Below, one piece after another: positions 8,185 through 16,042 of a stretch of DNA of 64,000 nucleotides (positions are counted from its first letter, which is position 1; each line of letters opens with the position of its first letter). Made by a program: the position numbers and the translations under genes. The notes below the pieces were generated by a model, which did not search any database, was not told where the DNA came from, and saw nothing but the letters and a program-made list of their open reading frames with translations. Source of the DNA: Enterobacter ludwigii (GTDB lineage: Bacteria > Pseudomonadota > Gammaproteobacteria > Enterobacterales > Enterobacteriaceae); assembly GCA_900068845.1 (NCBI GenBank), contig CEFQ01000010.1:963442-1027441 (forward strand). The letters run 5' to 3'.

Positions 8185-9167
8185 TTAAACGTCATCTGCC
8201 ATTGATGATCACGCTGCTGGTGTTTGTGGCGGGTTATCTGTTTTGCCTGAGCCAGTTTCCCGGCTTCGCCTCAACGCGCGTGATTTGTAACATTCTGACC
8301 GATAATGCCTTCCTCGGTATTATCGCCGTGGGTATGACGTTCGTGATTTTATCCGGCGGGATTGATCTGTCGGTAGGTGCGGTGATCGCCTTTAGCGGCG
8401 TGTTTCTGGCGCGGGTGATTGGTGATTATCATCTCGATCCGCTTCTGGCGTTTGCGTTGGTGCTGGCGATGGGCGCGCTGTTTGGCGCGATGATGGGCTG
8501 GCTGATTGATGCGCTGAAAATCCCGGCCTTCATTATTACGCTGGCGGGGATGTTTTTCCTGCGCGGCTGTAGCTATTTAGTCTCGGAGAATTCGATCCCT
8601 ATCGATCATCCGCTCTATAGCACGTTGTCGAGTCTGGCATGGAAAATTCCCGGCGGCGGGCGGCTGAGTTTGCTGGCGGTGATTATGCTGGTAGTGGTGA
8701 TTGGCGGCATTATTCTGGCGCACCGCACGCGCTTTGGTAATCAGGTGTATGCGATTGGCGGCAGCCTGACCTCGGCGCAGCTGATGGGCATTTCCACCCG
8801 CGCGACTACCATCAAGATTTATATGTTGTCGACCACGCTGGCAACGCTGGCGGGCATTGTGTTCTCCATTTATACCTCGGCAGGCTATGCGCTGGCAGGA
8901 TTGGGCGTAGAGCTGGATGCCATTGCCTCCGTGGTGATTGGCGGTACCTTGTTGTCTGGCGGCGTGGGCACGGTATTGGGCACACTGTTCGGCGTGTTGA
9001 TTCAGGGCTTAATTCAGACATGGATTAACTTCGACGGTACCTTGAGTTCGTGGTGGACAAAGATCGCCATCGGCATTCTGCTGTTCGCTTTTATCGCGCT
9101 GCAACGCTTGTTAACGGTGATGTGGGATCGCCAGAAGAACGCGCCGGTTAAGCGTTTAACCTCGTAG
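8181..9167 (+). CDS. yjfF: YjfF, second permease of the YtfQRT-YjfF importer
   Basis: Membrane permease partner of YtfT, 328 residues. MIKRHLPLMITLLVF... and ILSGGIDLSVGAVIAF closely match E. coli YjfF. The start ATG 8181 overlaps the ytfT stop by 4 bases (ATGA). It is the last gene of the operon. Its TAG stop (9165-9167) is part of the GTAG tetranucleotide that opens the first unit of the tandem hairpin array, so a repeat appears to have inserted at, or supplied, the end of the gene. The protein still ends close to the family length. Confidence 0.95.
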   Translation: MIKRHLPLMITLLVFVAGYLFCLSQFPGFASTRVICNILTDNAFLGIIAVGMTFVILSGGIDLSVGAVIAFSGVFLARVIGDYHLDPLLAFALVLAMGALFGAMMGWLIDALKIPAFIITLAGMFFLRGCSYLVSENSIPIDHPLYSTLSSLAWKIPGGGRLSLLAVIMLVVVIGGIILAHRTRFGNQVYAIGGSLTSAQLMGISTRATTIKIYMLSTTLATLAGIVFSIYTSAGYALAGLGVELDAIASVVIGGTLLSGGVGTVLGTLFGVLIQGLIQTWINFDGTLSSWWTKIAIGILLFAFIALQRLLTVMWDRQKNAPVKRLTS

Positions 9168-11150
9168 GGTGGCCATTCATGGCCACCTGGTTTGCTGTGT
9201 GGCTGCGGGATTGGGTGCTTAGGCCAGGAAAAACCAGCCCGATCGCAAAGAAACCGCATCCATGCAGTTCGGCCTCGCAAGTATTCGCCTCATACATGAG
9301 GCTTACCCGCTAGCGGGCAATGCTTTGCATTGTGCAAAAACGCTCCCGGCATTTTTGTCCCTGGCTCAGACGCTTTGCTCTTCGGGCTGGCCTTTCCCGG
9401 CCTTATGGACACTTTTATCGCTGTTTCGGGCAGTAAACCTAAGCTTTCTGCCCGGCTGTAGCGGCGCAATTTATTGCGCAATGTCGGGATGGGCTTATGC
9501 CGCCATCGGTAATCTGCTGTTCGCCTTGCTCACTTTCGTAGGGTGGCCATTCATGGCCACCTGGGTTGCTTTGTGGCTGTGGGAGCGGCAGCTTAGGCCA
9601 GGAAAGGCCAGCCCGATCGCAAAGAAACCCTGCATCCATGCAGATCGGCCTCGCAAGTATTCGCCTCATCCATGAGGCTCACCCGCTAGCGGGCAATGCT
9701 TTGCATTGTGCAAAAACGCTCCCGGCGTTTTTGTCCCTGGCTCGGACGCTTTGCTCTTCGGGCTGGCCTTTCCCGGCCTTACGGACACTTTCATCGCTGT
9801 TTCTGGCAGTAAACCTAAGCTTTCTGCCCGGCTGTAGCGGCGCAATTTATTGCGCAATGTCGGGATGGGCTTAGTGCCGCCATCGGTAATCTGCTGTTCG
9901 CCTTGCTCACTTTCGTAGGGTGGCCATTCATGGCCACCTGGGTTGCTTTGTGGCTGTGGGATTGGGTGCTTAGGCCAGGAAAAACCAGCCCGATCGCAAA
10001 GAAACCCTGCATCCATGCAGATCGGCCTCGCAAGTATTCGCCTCATCCATGAGGCTCACCCGCTAGCGGGCAATGCTTTGCATTGTGCAAAAACGCTCCC
10101 GGCGTTTTTGTCCCTGGCTCGGACGCTTTGCTCTTCGGGCTGGCCTTCCCCGGCCTTACGGACACTTTCATCGCTGTTTCTGGCAGTAAACCTAAGCTTT
10201 CTGCCCGGTTGTAGCGGCGCAATTCATTGCGCAATGTCGGGATGGGCTTAGTGCCGCCATCGGCAATCTGCTGTTCGGCTTGCTCACTTTCGTAGGGTGG
10301 CCATTTATGGCCACCTGGTTTGCTTTGTGGCTGTGGGAACGGCTGCTTAGGCCAGGAAAAACCAGCCCGATCGCAAAGAAACCCTGCATCCATGCAGATC
10401 GGCCTCGCCATCCTGGCTCGGACGCTTTGCTCTTCGGGCTGGCCTTCCCCGGCCTTACGGACACTTTCATCGCTGTTTCTGGCAGTAAACCTAAGCTTTC
10501 TGCCCGGTTGTAGCGGCGCAATTCATTGCGCAATGTCGGGATGGGCTTAGTGCCGCCATCGGCAATCTGCTGTTCGCCTTGCTCACTTTCGTAGGGTGGC
10601 CATTCATGGCCACCTGGTTTGCTTTGTAGCGGTGGGATTGGGTGCTTAGGCCAGGAAAAACCAGCCCGATCGCAAAGAAACCCTGCATCCATGCAGTTCG
10701 GCCTCGCAAGTATTCGCCTCATCCATGAGGCTTACCCGCTAGCGGGCAATGCTTTGCATTGTGCAAAAACGCTCCCGGCATTTTTGTCCCTGGCTCGGAC
10801 GCTTTGCTCTTCGGGCTGGCCTTTCCCGGCCTTATGGACATTTTTATCGCTGTTTCGGGCAGTAAACCTAAGCTTTCTGCCCGGCTGTAGCGGCGCAATT
10901 TATTGCGCAATGTCGGGATGGGCTTAGTGCCGCCATCGGTAATCTGCTGTTCGCCTTGCTCACTTTCGTAGGGTGGCCATTCATGGCCACCTGGTTTGCT
11001 TTGTGGCTGTGGGATTGGGTGCTTAGGCCAGGAAAAACCAGCCCGATCGCAAAGAAACCCTGCATCCATGCATTTCGGCCTCGCCATCCTGGCTCGGACG
11101 CTTTGCTCTTCGGGCTGGCCTTTCCTGACCATGTGGATAATGTCATCGCT
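9163..11150. repeat. 2-kb tandem array of about 377-bp hairpin-rich units
   Basis: Unit starts (CGTAGGGTGGCCAT) fall at 9163, 9537, 9914, 10291, 10590 and 10967, giving unit lengths of 374, 377, 377, 299 and 377 and a final truncated copy. Each unit opens with a GTAG-headed palindrome, GGTGGCCATTCATGGCCACC. It then carries CTGCATCCATGCAG, GCCTCATCCATGAGGC, CCCGCTAGCGGG, AATGC-TTT-GCATT and CAAAAACGC-TCCCG-GCGTTTTTG, and near its end TGTAGCGGCGCAATTYATTGCGC. Units 4 and 6 share one 78-bp deletion that removes four of these hairpins. Units 1 and 5 share base differences not found in 2-4. Because 377 is not divisible by three, the recurring open frames on both strands are not protein repeats. 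Confidence 0.92.
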
Positions 11151-11171
11151 AATTAATAAAGCGGCTACCTA

Positions 11172-11283
11172 CTTCCATTAAGGAGGAAGAGGTGGGCAGT
11201 GGAGTAAAGCGTCCGCCGCAAGGATGCGGCGGCCGAGGCTACAGGGATGTATTCACGCCGTCTTTACGTAACGCCCACCTTTT
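11172..11283 (+). ncRNA. Candidate structured RNA with three GGA-loop hairpins
   Basis: Seen directly are four features. Hairpin CTTCC-ATTAAGGA-GGAAG spans 11172-11189. An outer stem AGGTGGGC (11190-11197) pairs with GCCCACCT (11273-11280), and inside it GTAAAG (11204-11209) pairs with CTTTAC (11262-11267). Hairpin CCGCCGC-AAGGAT-GCGGCGG spans 11213-11232. Hairpin TACA-GGGA-TGTA spans 11240-11251. Three hairpins therefore present GGA in single-stranded loops, the feature bound by CsrA/RsmA proteins. A short T-run follows (11280-11283). No convincing promoter was found. It could instead be a dispersed palindromic repeat; transcription is unproven. Confidence 0.4.
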
Positions 11284-11317
11284 CAGACTGATAAGTGCGA
11301 ATTCCTCAGCCAATAAA

Positions 11318-11341
11318 AAGGCCGCGAATCATCGCGGCCTT
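11318..11341 (-). terminator. Rho-independent terminator of araBA
   Basis: Stem AAGGCCGCG / CGCGGCCTT around a 6-base loop; read on the minus strand it is followed by TTTTTATT. It lies 18 bases past the araA stop. Confidence 0.85.
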
Positions 11342-11358
11342 GATTAATCCTTTCAACT

Positions 11359-12861
11359 TTAACGCGCTAAGCGGTAATAAGCCTCATTCCAGCGCAGGGC
11401 ATCTTTAAACGCCGGTAAGCGTGTTTCCTCATCGATCACCAGCACTTCAATGCCGTTCAGCTCGCCGTACAGATACATATCATCTAAATCCAGCGCCTGG
11501 CTAAACACCGTATGGTGCGCGCCGCCGGCCAGAATCCATGCTTCAGATGCGGTGGCCAGTGACGGTTGCGCACGCCACAGCGCACGCGCTACCGGCAGTT
11601 TTGGCAGCGGTTTTGGCTGCTCGATGGCATCCACCACATTCACCAGCAAACGGAAACGATCGCCGAGGTCGATCACGCTGGCATTCACCGCACGTCCCGC
11701 AGGCGTGGAGAAGATCATGCGCGCCGGATCGGCTTTGTCGCCAATGCCGAGGAACTGTACATCAATCAGCGGTTTTTCCTCTTTGGCGATGGACGGGCAC
11801 ACTTCCAGCATGTGCGAACCCAGCACTAAATCGTTGCCCGGTGAGAAGTGATAGGTGTAGTCCTCCATAAATGACGTACCGCCGGCACGTGCGCCCGCTT
11901 GTATCTTGAGAATGTGCAGCAGCGCGGCAGTTTTCCAGTCGCCTTCTCCGGCAAAGCCGTAGCCCTGGCCCATCAAGCGTTGCACCGCCAAACCCGGCAA
12001 TTGCGTCATGCCATGCAACGTCTGGAAGTTGGTGGTGAAGGCTTTGCAGCCCTCAGCCTCGAGGAAGCGTTTCAGGCCGAGCTCAATACGTGCCGCATCC
12101 AATACGTTTTGACGCTTGTCGCCGTTGACGGCGGCGGCCTCGGTAAAACGATATTGGCTCTCATATTCATCGATCAGCGCGTTGACGTCGCCGTCGCTGA
12201 CGCTGTTCACCACCTCGACCAAATCGCCAACGCCCCAGCCATTCACCGAATAACCGAACTGAATCTGTGCCGCAACTTTATCGCCTTCGGTAACGGCGAC
12301 TTCACGCATATTGTCACCGAAGCGCGCCACTTTCAGCTGCTGGCTAGCCTGCTTCGCTAATGCGGCATTGATCCAGCGTCCAATGCGCTGCTGGCTGGCT
12401 TTATCCTGCCAGTGACCGGTGACAACACTGTGTTGCAGCCCCATGCGCGCGCCGATAAAGCCGAACTCGCGGCCGCCGTGCGCGGTTTGATTGAGGTTCA
12501 TAAAGTCCATATCCATGCTGTCCCACGGAATCTTCGCGTTGAACTGGGTATGGAATTGCAGCAGCGGCTTATTCAGGATACTCAGGCCACCAATCCACAT
12601 CTTGGCCGGAGAAAAGGTGTGCAGCCAGGTAATGATGCCGACGCACTGGTTGTCGTGGTTGGCATCGCGGCACAGTGCCAGCGCTTCGTCCGGTGATTTC
12701 ACCAGCGGCTTGAGCACCAGCGAAACCGGTAATGTGCCGGCCTGATTTAATCCGTCCATCACCTGGCGAGCGTGCTGCTCCACCTGACGCAAGGTTTCCG
12801 CGCCGTAAAGGTGCTGTGTACCAATGACAAACCACACCTGTTGTGCGTTGTGCTGTTCCAT
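11359..12861 (-). CDS. araA: AraA, L-arabinose isomerase
   Basis: Interconverts L-arabinose and L-ribulose in the cytoplasm. It has 500 residues, the E. coli length. Conserved signatures are GTQHLYG at the N-terminus, TWLHTFSPAKMWIGG, GEGDWKTAALL with the catalytic Glu near 306, GGTSFMEDYTYHF with the Glu near 333 and the metal-binding His near 350, and AGGAHHTVFS with the His near 450. The start is preceded by AAAGGAGAG. It is the second gene of araBA (12 bases after araB) and is followed directly by a terminator, so no araD is attached as it is in E. coli araBAD. Confidence 0.98.
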   Translation of the reverse strand: MEQHNAQQVWFVIGTQHLYGAETLRQVEQHARQVMDGLNQAGTLPVSLVLKPLVKSPDEALALCRDANHDNQCVGIITWLHTFSPAKMWIGGLSILNKPLLQFHTQFNAKIPWDSMDMDFMNLNQTAHGGREFGFIGARMGLQHSVVTGHWQDKASQQRIGRWINAALAKQASQQLKVARFGDNMREVAVTEGDKVAAQIQFGYSVNGWGVGDLVEVVNSVSDGDVNALIDEYESQYRFTEAAAVNGDKRQNVLDAARIELGLKRFLEAEGCKAFTTNFQTLHGMTQLPGLAVQRLMGQGYGFAGEGDWKTAALLHILKIQAGARAGGTSFMEDYTYHFSPGNDLVLGSHMLEVCPSIAKEEKPLIDVQFLGIGDKADPARMIFSTPAGRAVNASVIDLGDRFRLLVNVVDAIEQPKPLPKLPVARALWRAQPSLATASEAWILAGGAHHTVFSQALDLDDMYLYGELNGIEVLVIDEETRLPAFKDALRWNEAYYRLAR

Positions 12862-12873
12862 AAAATCTCTCCT

Positions 12874-14559
12874 TTACTGAGCGGATGCGGTGCGAGCGGC
12901 ATACTGCGGTTCAGCGGCCTGGCACCATTGTTGATAACGTTGATAGAGTTGCTGATAAGCGTCCACGCGTTCGGCGTTGGGTTGCAGCGTCACATCAATC
13001 GGACTGGCCATGACCTGCTGGGCAGCTGGCACGTCGGCATACACGCCCGCAGCCACGGCGGCAAAAATGGCGGCGCCCAGCGCACAGCATTCGTCAGAGG
13101 CAACGATATCCAGCGGACGGTTCATCACATCGCAGCACGCCTGCATGATGGCGGGAGATTTGCGCGCGATGCCGCCGAGCGTCAGGATGCTCTGCACGGG
13201 AATTTGCTGCTGTTCAAAACACTCCATAATGGCGCGTGCACCAAACGCCGTTGCCGCGATCAGGCCACCAAACAGTGCCGGCGCATCGGTGCCGAGATTG
13301 AGATCGGTAATCACGCCTTTTAAGCGCTGATTGGCATCCGGCGTGCGGCGTCCGTTGAACCAGTCCAGAACCACTGGCAGATGATCGAGTTGCGGGTTAG
13401 CAGCCCAGGCTTCGGTGATAGTGCGGATCAGATCTTTTTGCAGCGCGGCTAACTGCGGCTGCAGTTCCGGATGCTGCTGCGCGGCCTGCTGCAGCGGCCA
13501 GCCGAGCAGGCGGCTGAACCAGGCATAAATGTCGCCAAACGCGGATTGACCGGCTTCGCAGCCAATCGCACCTGGCATTACGCTGCCGTCAACCTGACCA
13601 CAAATACCTTTAATGGCGCGGTCGCCGACGGTGTCGCTGTCGGCAATCAAAATGTCGCAGGTTGACGTGCCAATCACTTTCACCAGCGTATAAGGTTGCG
13701 CACCCGCGCCGACGGCGCCCATGTGGCAGTCAAAGGCACCGCCTGACAGAATCACTTTTTCCGATAAACCAAGGCGCTGCGCCCATGCGCGGCTGAGCGT
13801 GCCAACCGGCACGTCGGCGGTCCAGGTTTCGGTGAAGAGCGGAGAATCGAGCTGTTCGGTCAGCAGCGGATCAAGCGCGTTGAAAAAGTCAGCGGGCGGT
13901 AAACCTTGCCACTCCGGATGCCACAGTGATTTGTGCCCGGCGGCACAGCGTCCACGACGCAGGTGTGCGGGTGCGGTGGTGCCGCTGAGCAATGCCGGCA
14001 CCCAATCGCACAGTTCCACCCAAGACACTGCCGCGTCACGTACCGCAGCGTCTGCGCGTGACACGTGCAGTATCTTGGCCCAGAACCACTCCGACGAATA
14101 CACGCCACCAATATAGCGGGTGTAATCGTTGAAACGACCGCTGCGACACAGCTGATTGATCTCTTCGGCTTCTTCAATCGCGGTGTGATCTTTCCACAGC
14201 ACGAACATCGCGTTCGGGTTGGTGGCGAATTCCGGACGCAGCGCCAGCACGTTGCCATCACGGTCGATGGGCGCAGGCGTCGAGCCCGTGGAATCGACGC
14301 CAATGCCGACCACAGCTGCGCGCTGTTCAGGTGTTAATGCGTTGACTACCTCGACAATCGCCTGTTCCAGCGCATCAATATAGTCCTGCGGATGGTGACG
14401 AAAGCGGTTGGCGTGCGCGTCGCAAAATTCACCTTTGGCCCAACGCGCATAATTGACCACCGCTTTTTCCAGTTCTTTACCACTGTGGCAGTCCACGGCC
14501 AGCGCCCGCACCGAGTCACTGCCGAAATCCAGCCCAATTGTTATGGTGCCAGCACCCAT
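12874..14559 (-). CDS. araB: AraB, ribulokinase
   Basis: Phosphorylates L-ribulose to L-ribulose-5-phosphate with ATP; FGGY carbohydrate kinase fold. It has 561 residues. The N-terminal phosphate-binding motif GLDFGSDSVRALAVD, VGIGVDSTGSTPAPID, and C-terminal LTLGGIARKSP with DECCALGAA are all present. The start at 14559 has AGGAGA 8 bases upstream. It is divergent from araF across a 366-base control region, so AraC probably controls both directions. No residue anomalies were noticed. Confidence 0.98.
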   Translation of the reverse strand: MGAGTITIGLDFGSDSVRALAVDCHSGKELEKAVVNYARWAKGEFCDAHANRFRHHPQDYIDALEQAIVEVVNALTPEQRAAVVGIGVDSTGSTPAPIDRDGNVLALRPEFATNPNAMFVLWKDHTAIEEAEEINQLCRSGRFNDYTRYIGGVYSSEWFWAKILHVSRADAAVRDAAVSWVELCDWVPALLSGTTAPAHLRRGRCAAGHKSLWHPEWQGLPPADFFNALDPLLTEQLDSPLFTETWTADVPVGTLSRAWAQRLGLSEKVILSGGAFDCHMGAVGAGAQPYTLVKVIGTSTCDILIADSDTVGDRAIKGICGQVDGSVMPGAIGCEAGQSAFGDIYAWFSRLLGWPLQQAAQQHPELQPQLAALQKDLIRTITEAWAANPQLDHLPVVLDWFNGRRTPDANQRLKGVITDLNLGTDAPALFGGLIAATAFGARAIMECFEQQQIPVQSILTLGGIARKSPAIMQACCDVMNRPLDIVASDECCALGAAIFAAVAAGVYADVPAAQQVMASPIDVTLQPNAERVDAYQQLYQRYQQWCQAAEPQYAARTASAQ

Positions 14560-14925
14560 TGGGATTCTCCTGTGTGAGTTATCTGGCTCTATCCTGGAAT
14601 GGGGCGGCAGAAGCGGTTAGTCATCAGTCGCTGAGAATATGCACTTTTCTGCCATCGGCGGAGATGTGTGATCCATCGCAAAAGTTAACGACCGGTTAAA
14701 TTTGCTGAATATATGGAGGATTTTGTCATCGTTTTGAGATGTGATACCGCTCTACATTTTTCCTTTCCATTCCCGCTACAACTAGCCCAGCGTTTGCACA
14801 GCCTTTGTACAACATGTGTGCTAACGCGCTGAATTTTTAGCTGTACCCCACAAAAATATTTGATTGGTAGCGTTTACACCGATTCGCTAATAACAGCCTT
14901 AAACATCATTGTGCCGGAGAGCATC
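14560..14925. promoter_or_regulatory. Divergent araB / araF control region
   Basis: A 366-base gap without a gene, between two arabinose operons read in opposite directions. At 14868-14884 TAGCGTTTACACCGATT matches the E. coli AraC half-site araI1 at about 11 of 17 positions. The overlapping 14864-14879 segment also resembles a LacI/GalR operator. TGTGA half-sites occur near 14678 and 14742 without a well-spaced partner, so CRP is likely but not clearly located. AraC sites serving araB were not resolved. Confidence 0.5.
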
Positions 14926-15909
14926 ATGCATAAATTCACTAAAGCGCTGGCGGCAGTAGGTCTCGCCGCGGTTATGTCACAATCCGCTATCGCCGAGACC
15001 ATGAAACTCGGTTTCCTCGTCAAACAGCCGGAGGAACCCTGGTTCCAGACCGAATGGAAATTTGCCGATAAAGCCGGCAAAGATCTGGGTTTCGAAGTGA
15101 TTAAAATTGCCGTGCCCGACGGTGAGAAGACGCTAAATGCCATTGACAGCCTGGCTGCCAGCGGTGCGAAAGGCTTCGTCATCTGTACGCCGGATCCAAA
15201 GCTGGGTTCCGCAATTGTTGCTAAGGCTCGCGGTTATGGCCTGAAAGTGATTGCCGTTGACGACCAGTTTGTCACCGCCAAAGGCAAGCCGATGGATACC
15301 GTGCCGTTAGTCATGATGGCTGCGACCAAAATCGGCGAGCGTCAGGGACAAGAGCTCTATAAAGAGATGCAGAAACGCGGGTGGGATGTAAAAGAGACCG
15401 GCGTCATGGCGATCACCGCCAATGAGCTCGACACCGCGCGTCGTCGCACCGGCGGTTCTATGGACGCCCTGAAAGCCGCCGGTTTCCCGGAGAAACAGAT
15501 CTATCAGGTCCCGACCAAATCCAACGATATCCCCGGCGCATTTGATGCCGGTAACTCGCTGCTGGTGCAGCATCCGGAAGTGAAACACTGGCTGATTCTC
15601 GGCATGAACGATAACACCGTGCTGGGCGGCGTTCGCGCCACCGAAGGTCAGGGCTTTAAAGCGCCGGACGTGATTGGTATCGGTATCAACGGTGTTGATG
15701 CGGTGAGTGAGTTGTCGAAAGGTTCAGCCACCGGTTTCTATGGTTCGCTGCTGCCGAGCCCGGATGTACACGGTTATAAGAGCAGTGAAATGCTTTACAA
15801 CTGGGTCACCAAAGATCAGGAGCCGCCGAAGTTCACCGAAGTCACCGATGTGGTGCTGATTACCCGCGATAACTTCAAAGCCGAGCTGGATAAGAAAGGG
15901 CTGAAGTAA
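14926..15909 (+). CDS. araF: AraF, L-arabinose-binding periplasmic protein
   Basis: High-affinity periplasmic receptor of the AraFGH importer, 327 residues. The signal peptide MHKFTKALAAVGLAAVMSQS..A is followed by mature ETMKLGFLVKQPEEPWFQTE, almost identical to E. coli AraF. The ATG at 14926 has GGAGA upstream; an upstream in-frame reading adds 22 unsupported residues. A paired REP element (15935-15999) lies between araF and araG and probably protects the araF part of the message, as the REP between malE and malF does in E. coli. Confidence 0.97.
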   Translation: MHKFTKALAAVGLAAVMSQSAIAETMKLGFLVKQPEEPWFQTEWKFADKAGKDLGFEVIKIAVPDGEKTLNAIDSLAASGAKGFVICTPDPKLGSAIVAKARGYGLKVIAVDDQFVTAKGKPMDTVPLVMMAATKIGERQGQELYKEMQKRGWDVKETGVMAITANELDTARRRTGGSMDALKAAGFPEKQIYQVPTKSNDIPGAFDAGNSLLVQHPEVKHWLILGMNDNTVLGGVRATEGQGFKAPDVIGIGINGVDAVSELSKGSATGFYGSLLPSPDVHGYKSSEMLYNWVTKDQEPPKFTEVTDVVLITRDNFKAELDKKGLK

Positions 15910-15934
15910 TTCCGAATCGATATCACGCACCCTC

Positions 15935-15999
15935 TGTAGCGGCGCGATTTATCGCGCGATTTTTGGCGGTAGCCATGCGCAATAAATTGCGCCGCTACG
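15935..15999. repeat. Inverted pair of class A GTAG-REPs between araF and araG
   Basis: TGTAGCGGCGCGATTTATCG... at 15935 and its inverted partner ending ...TTGCGCCGCTACG at 15999 are separated by about 20 bases. This is the two-REP arrangement called BIME in E. coli. Its place after the binding-protein gene suggests a role in 3' mRNA protection or differential expression. Confidence 0.85.
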
Positions 16000-16042
16000 A
16001 AGCGTGCAGGATCTACACGCATTAAGTCGTTAAGGAGTTCCC

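Noticed and set aside
9163..11150. CRISPR array
   Set aside because: Units are about 377 bp without unique 30-40 bp spacers, and no cas genes are present.
9262..11181. Repeated 60-137-residue open frames on both strands inside the tandem array
   Set aside because: The same DNA is open on both strands, unit lengths (374, 377, 299) are not multiples of three, and the frames are broken by the shared deletion. They follow the DNA repeat, not a protein family.
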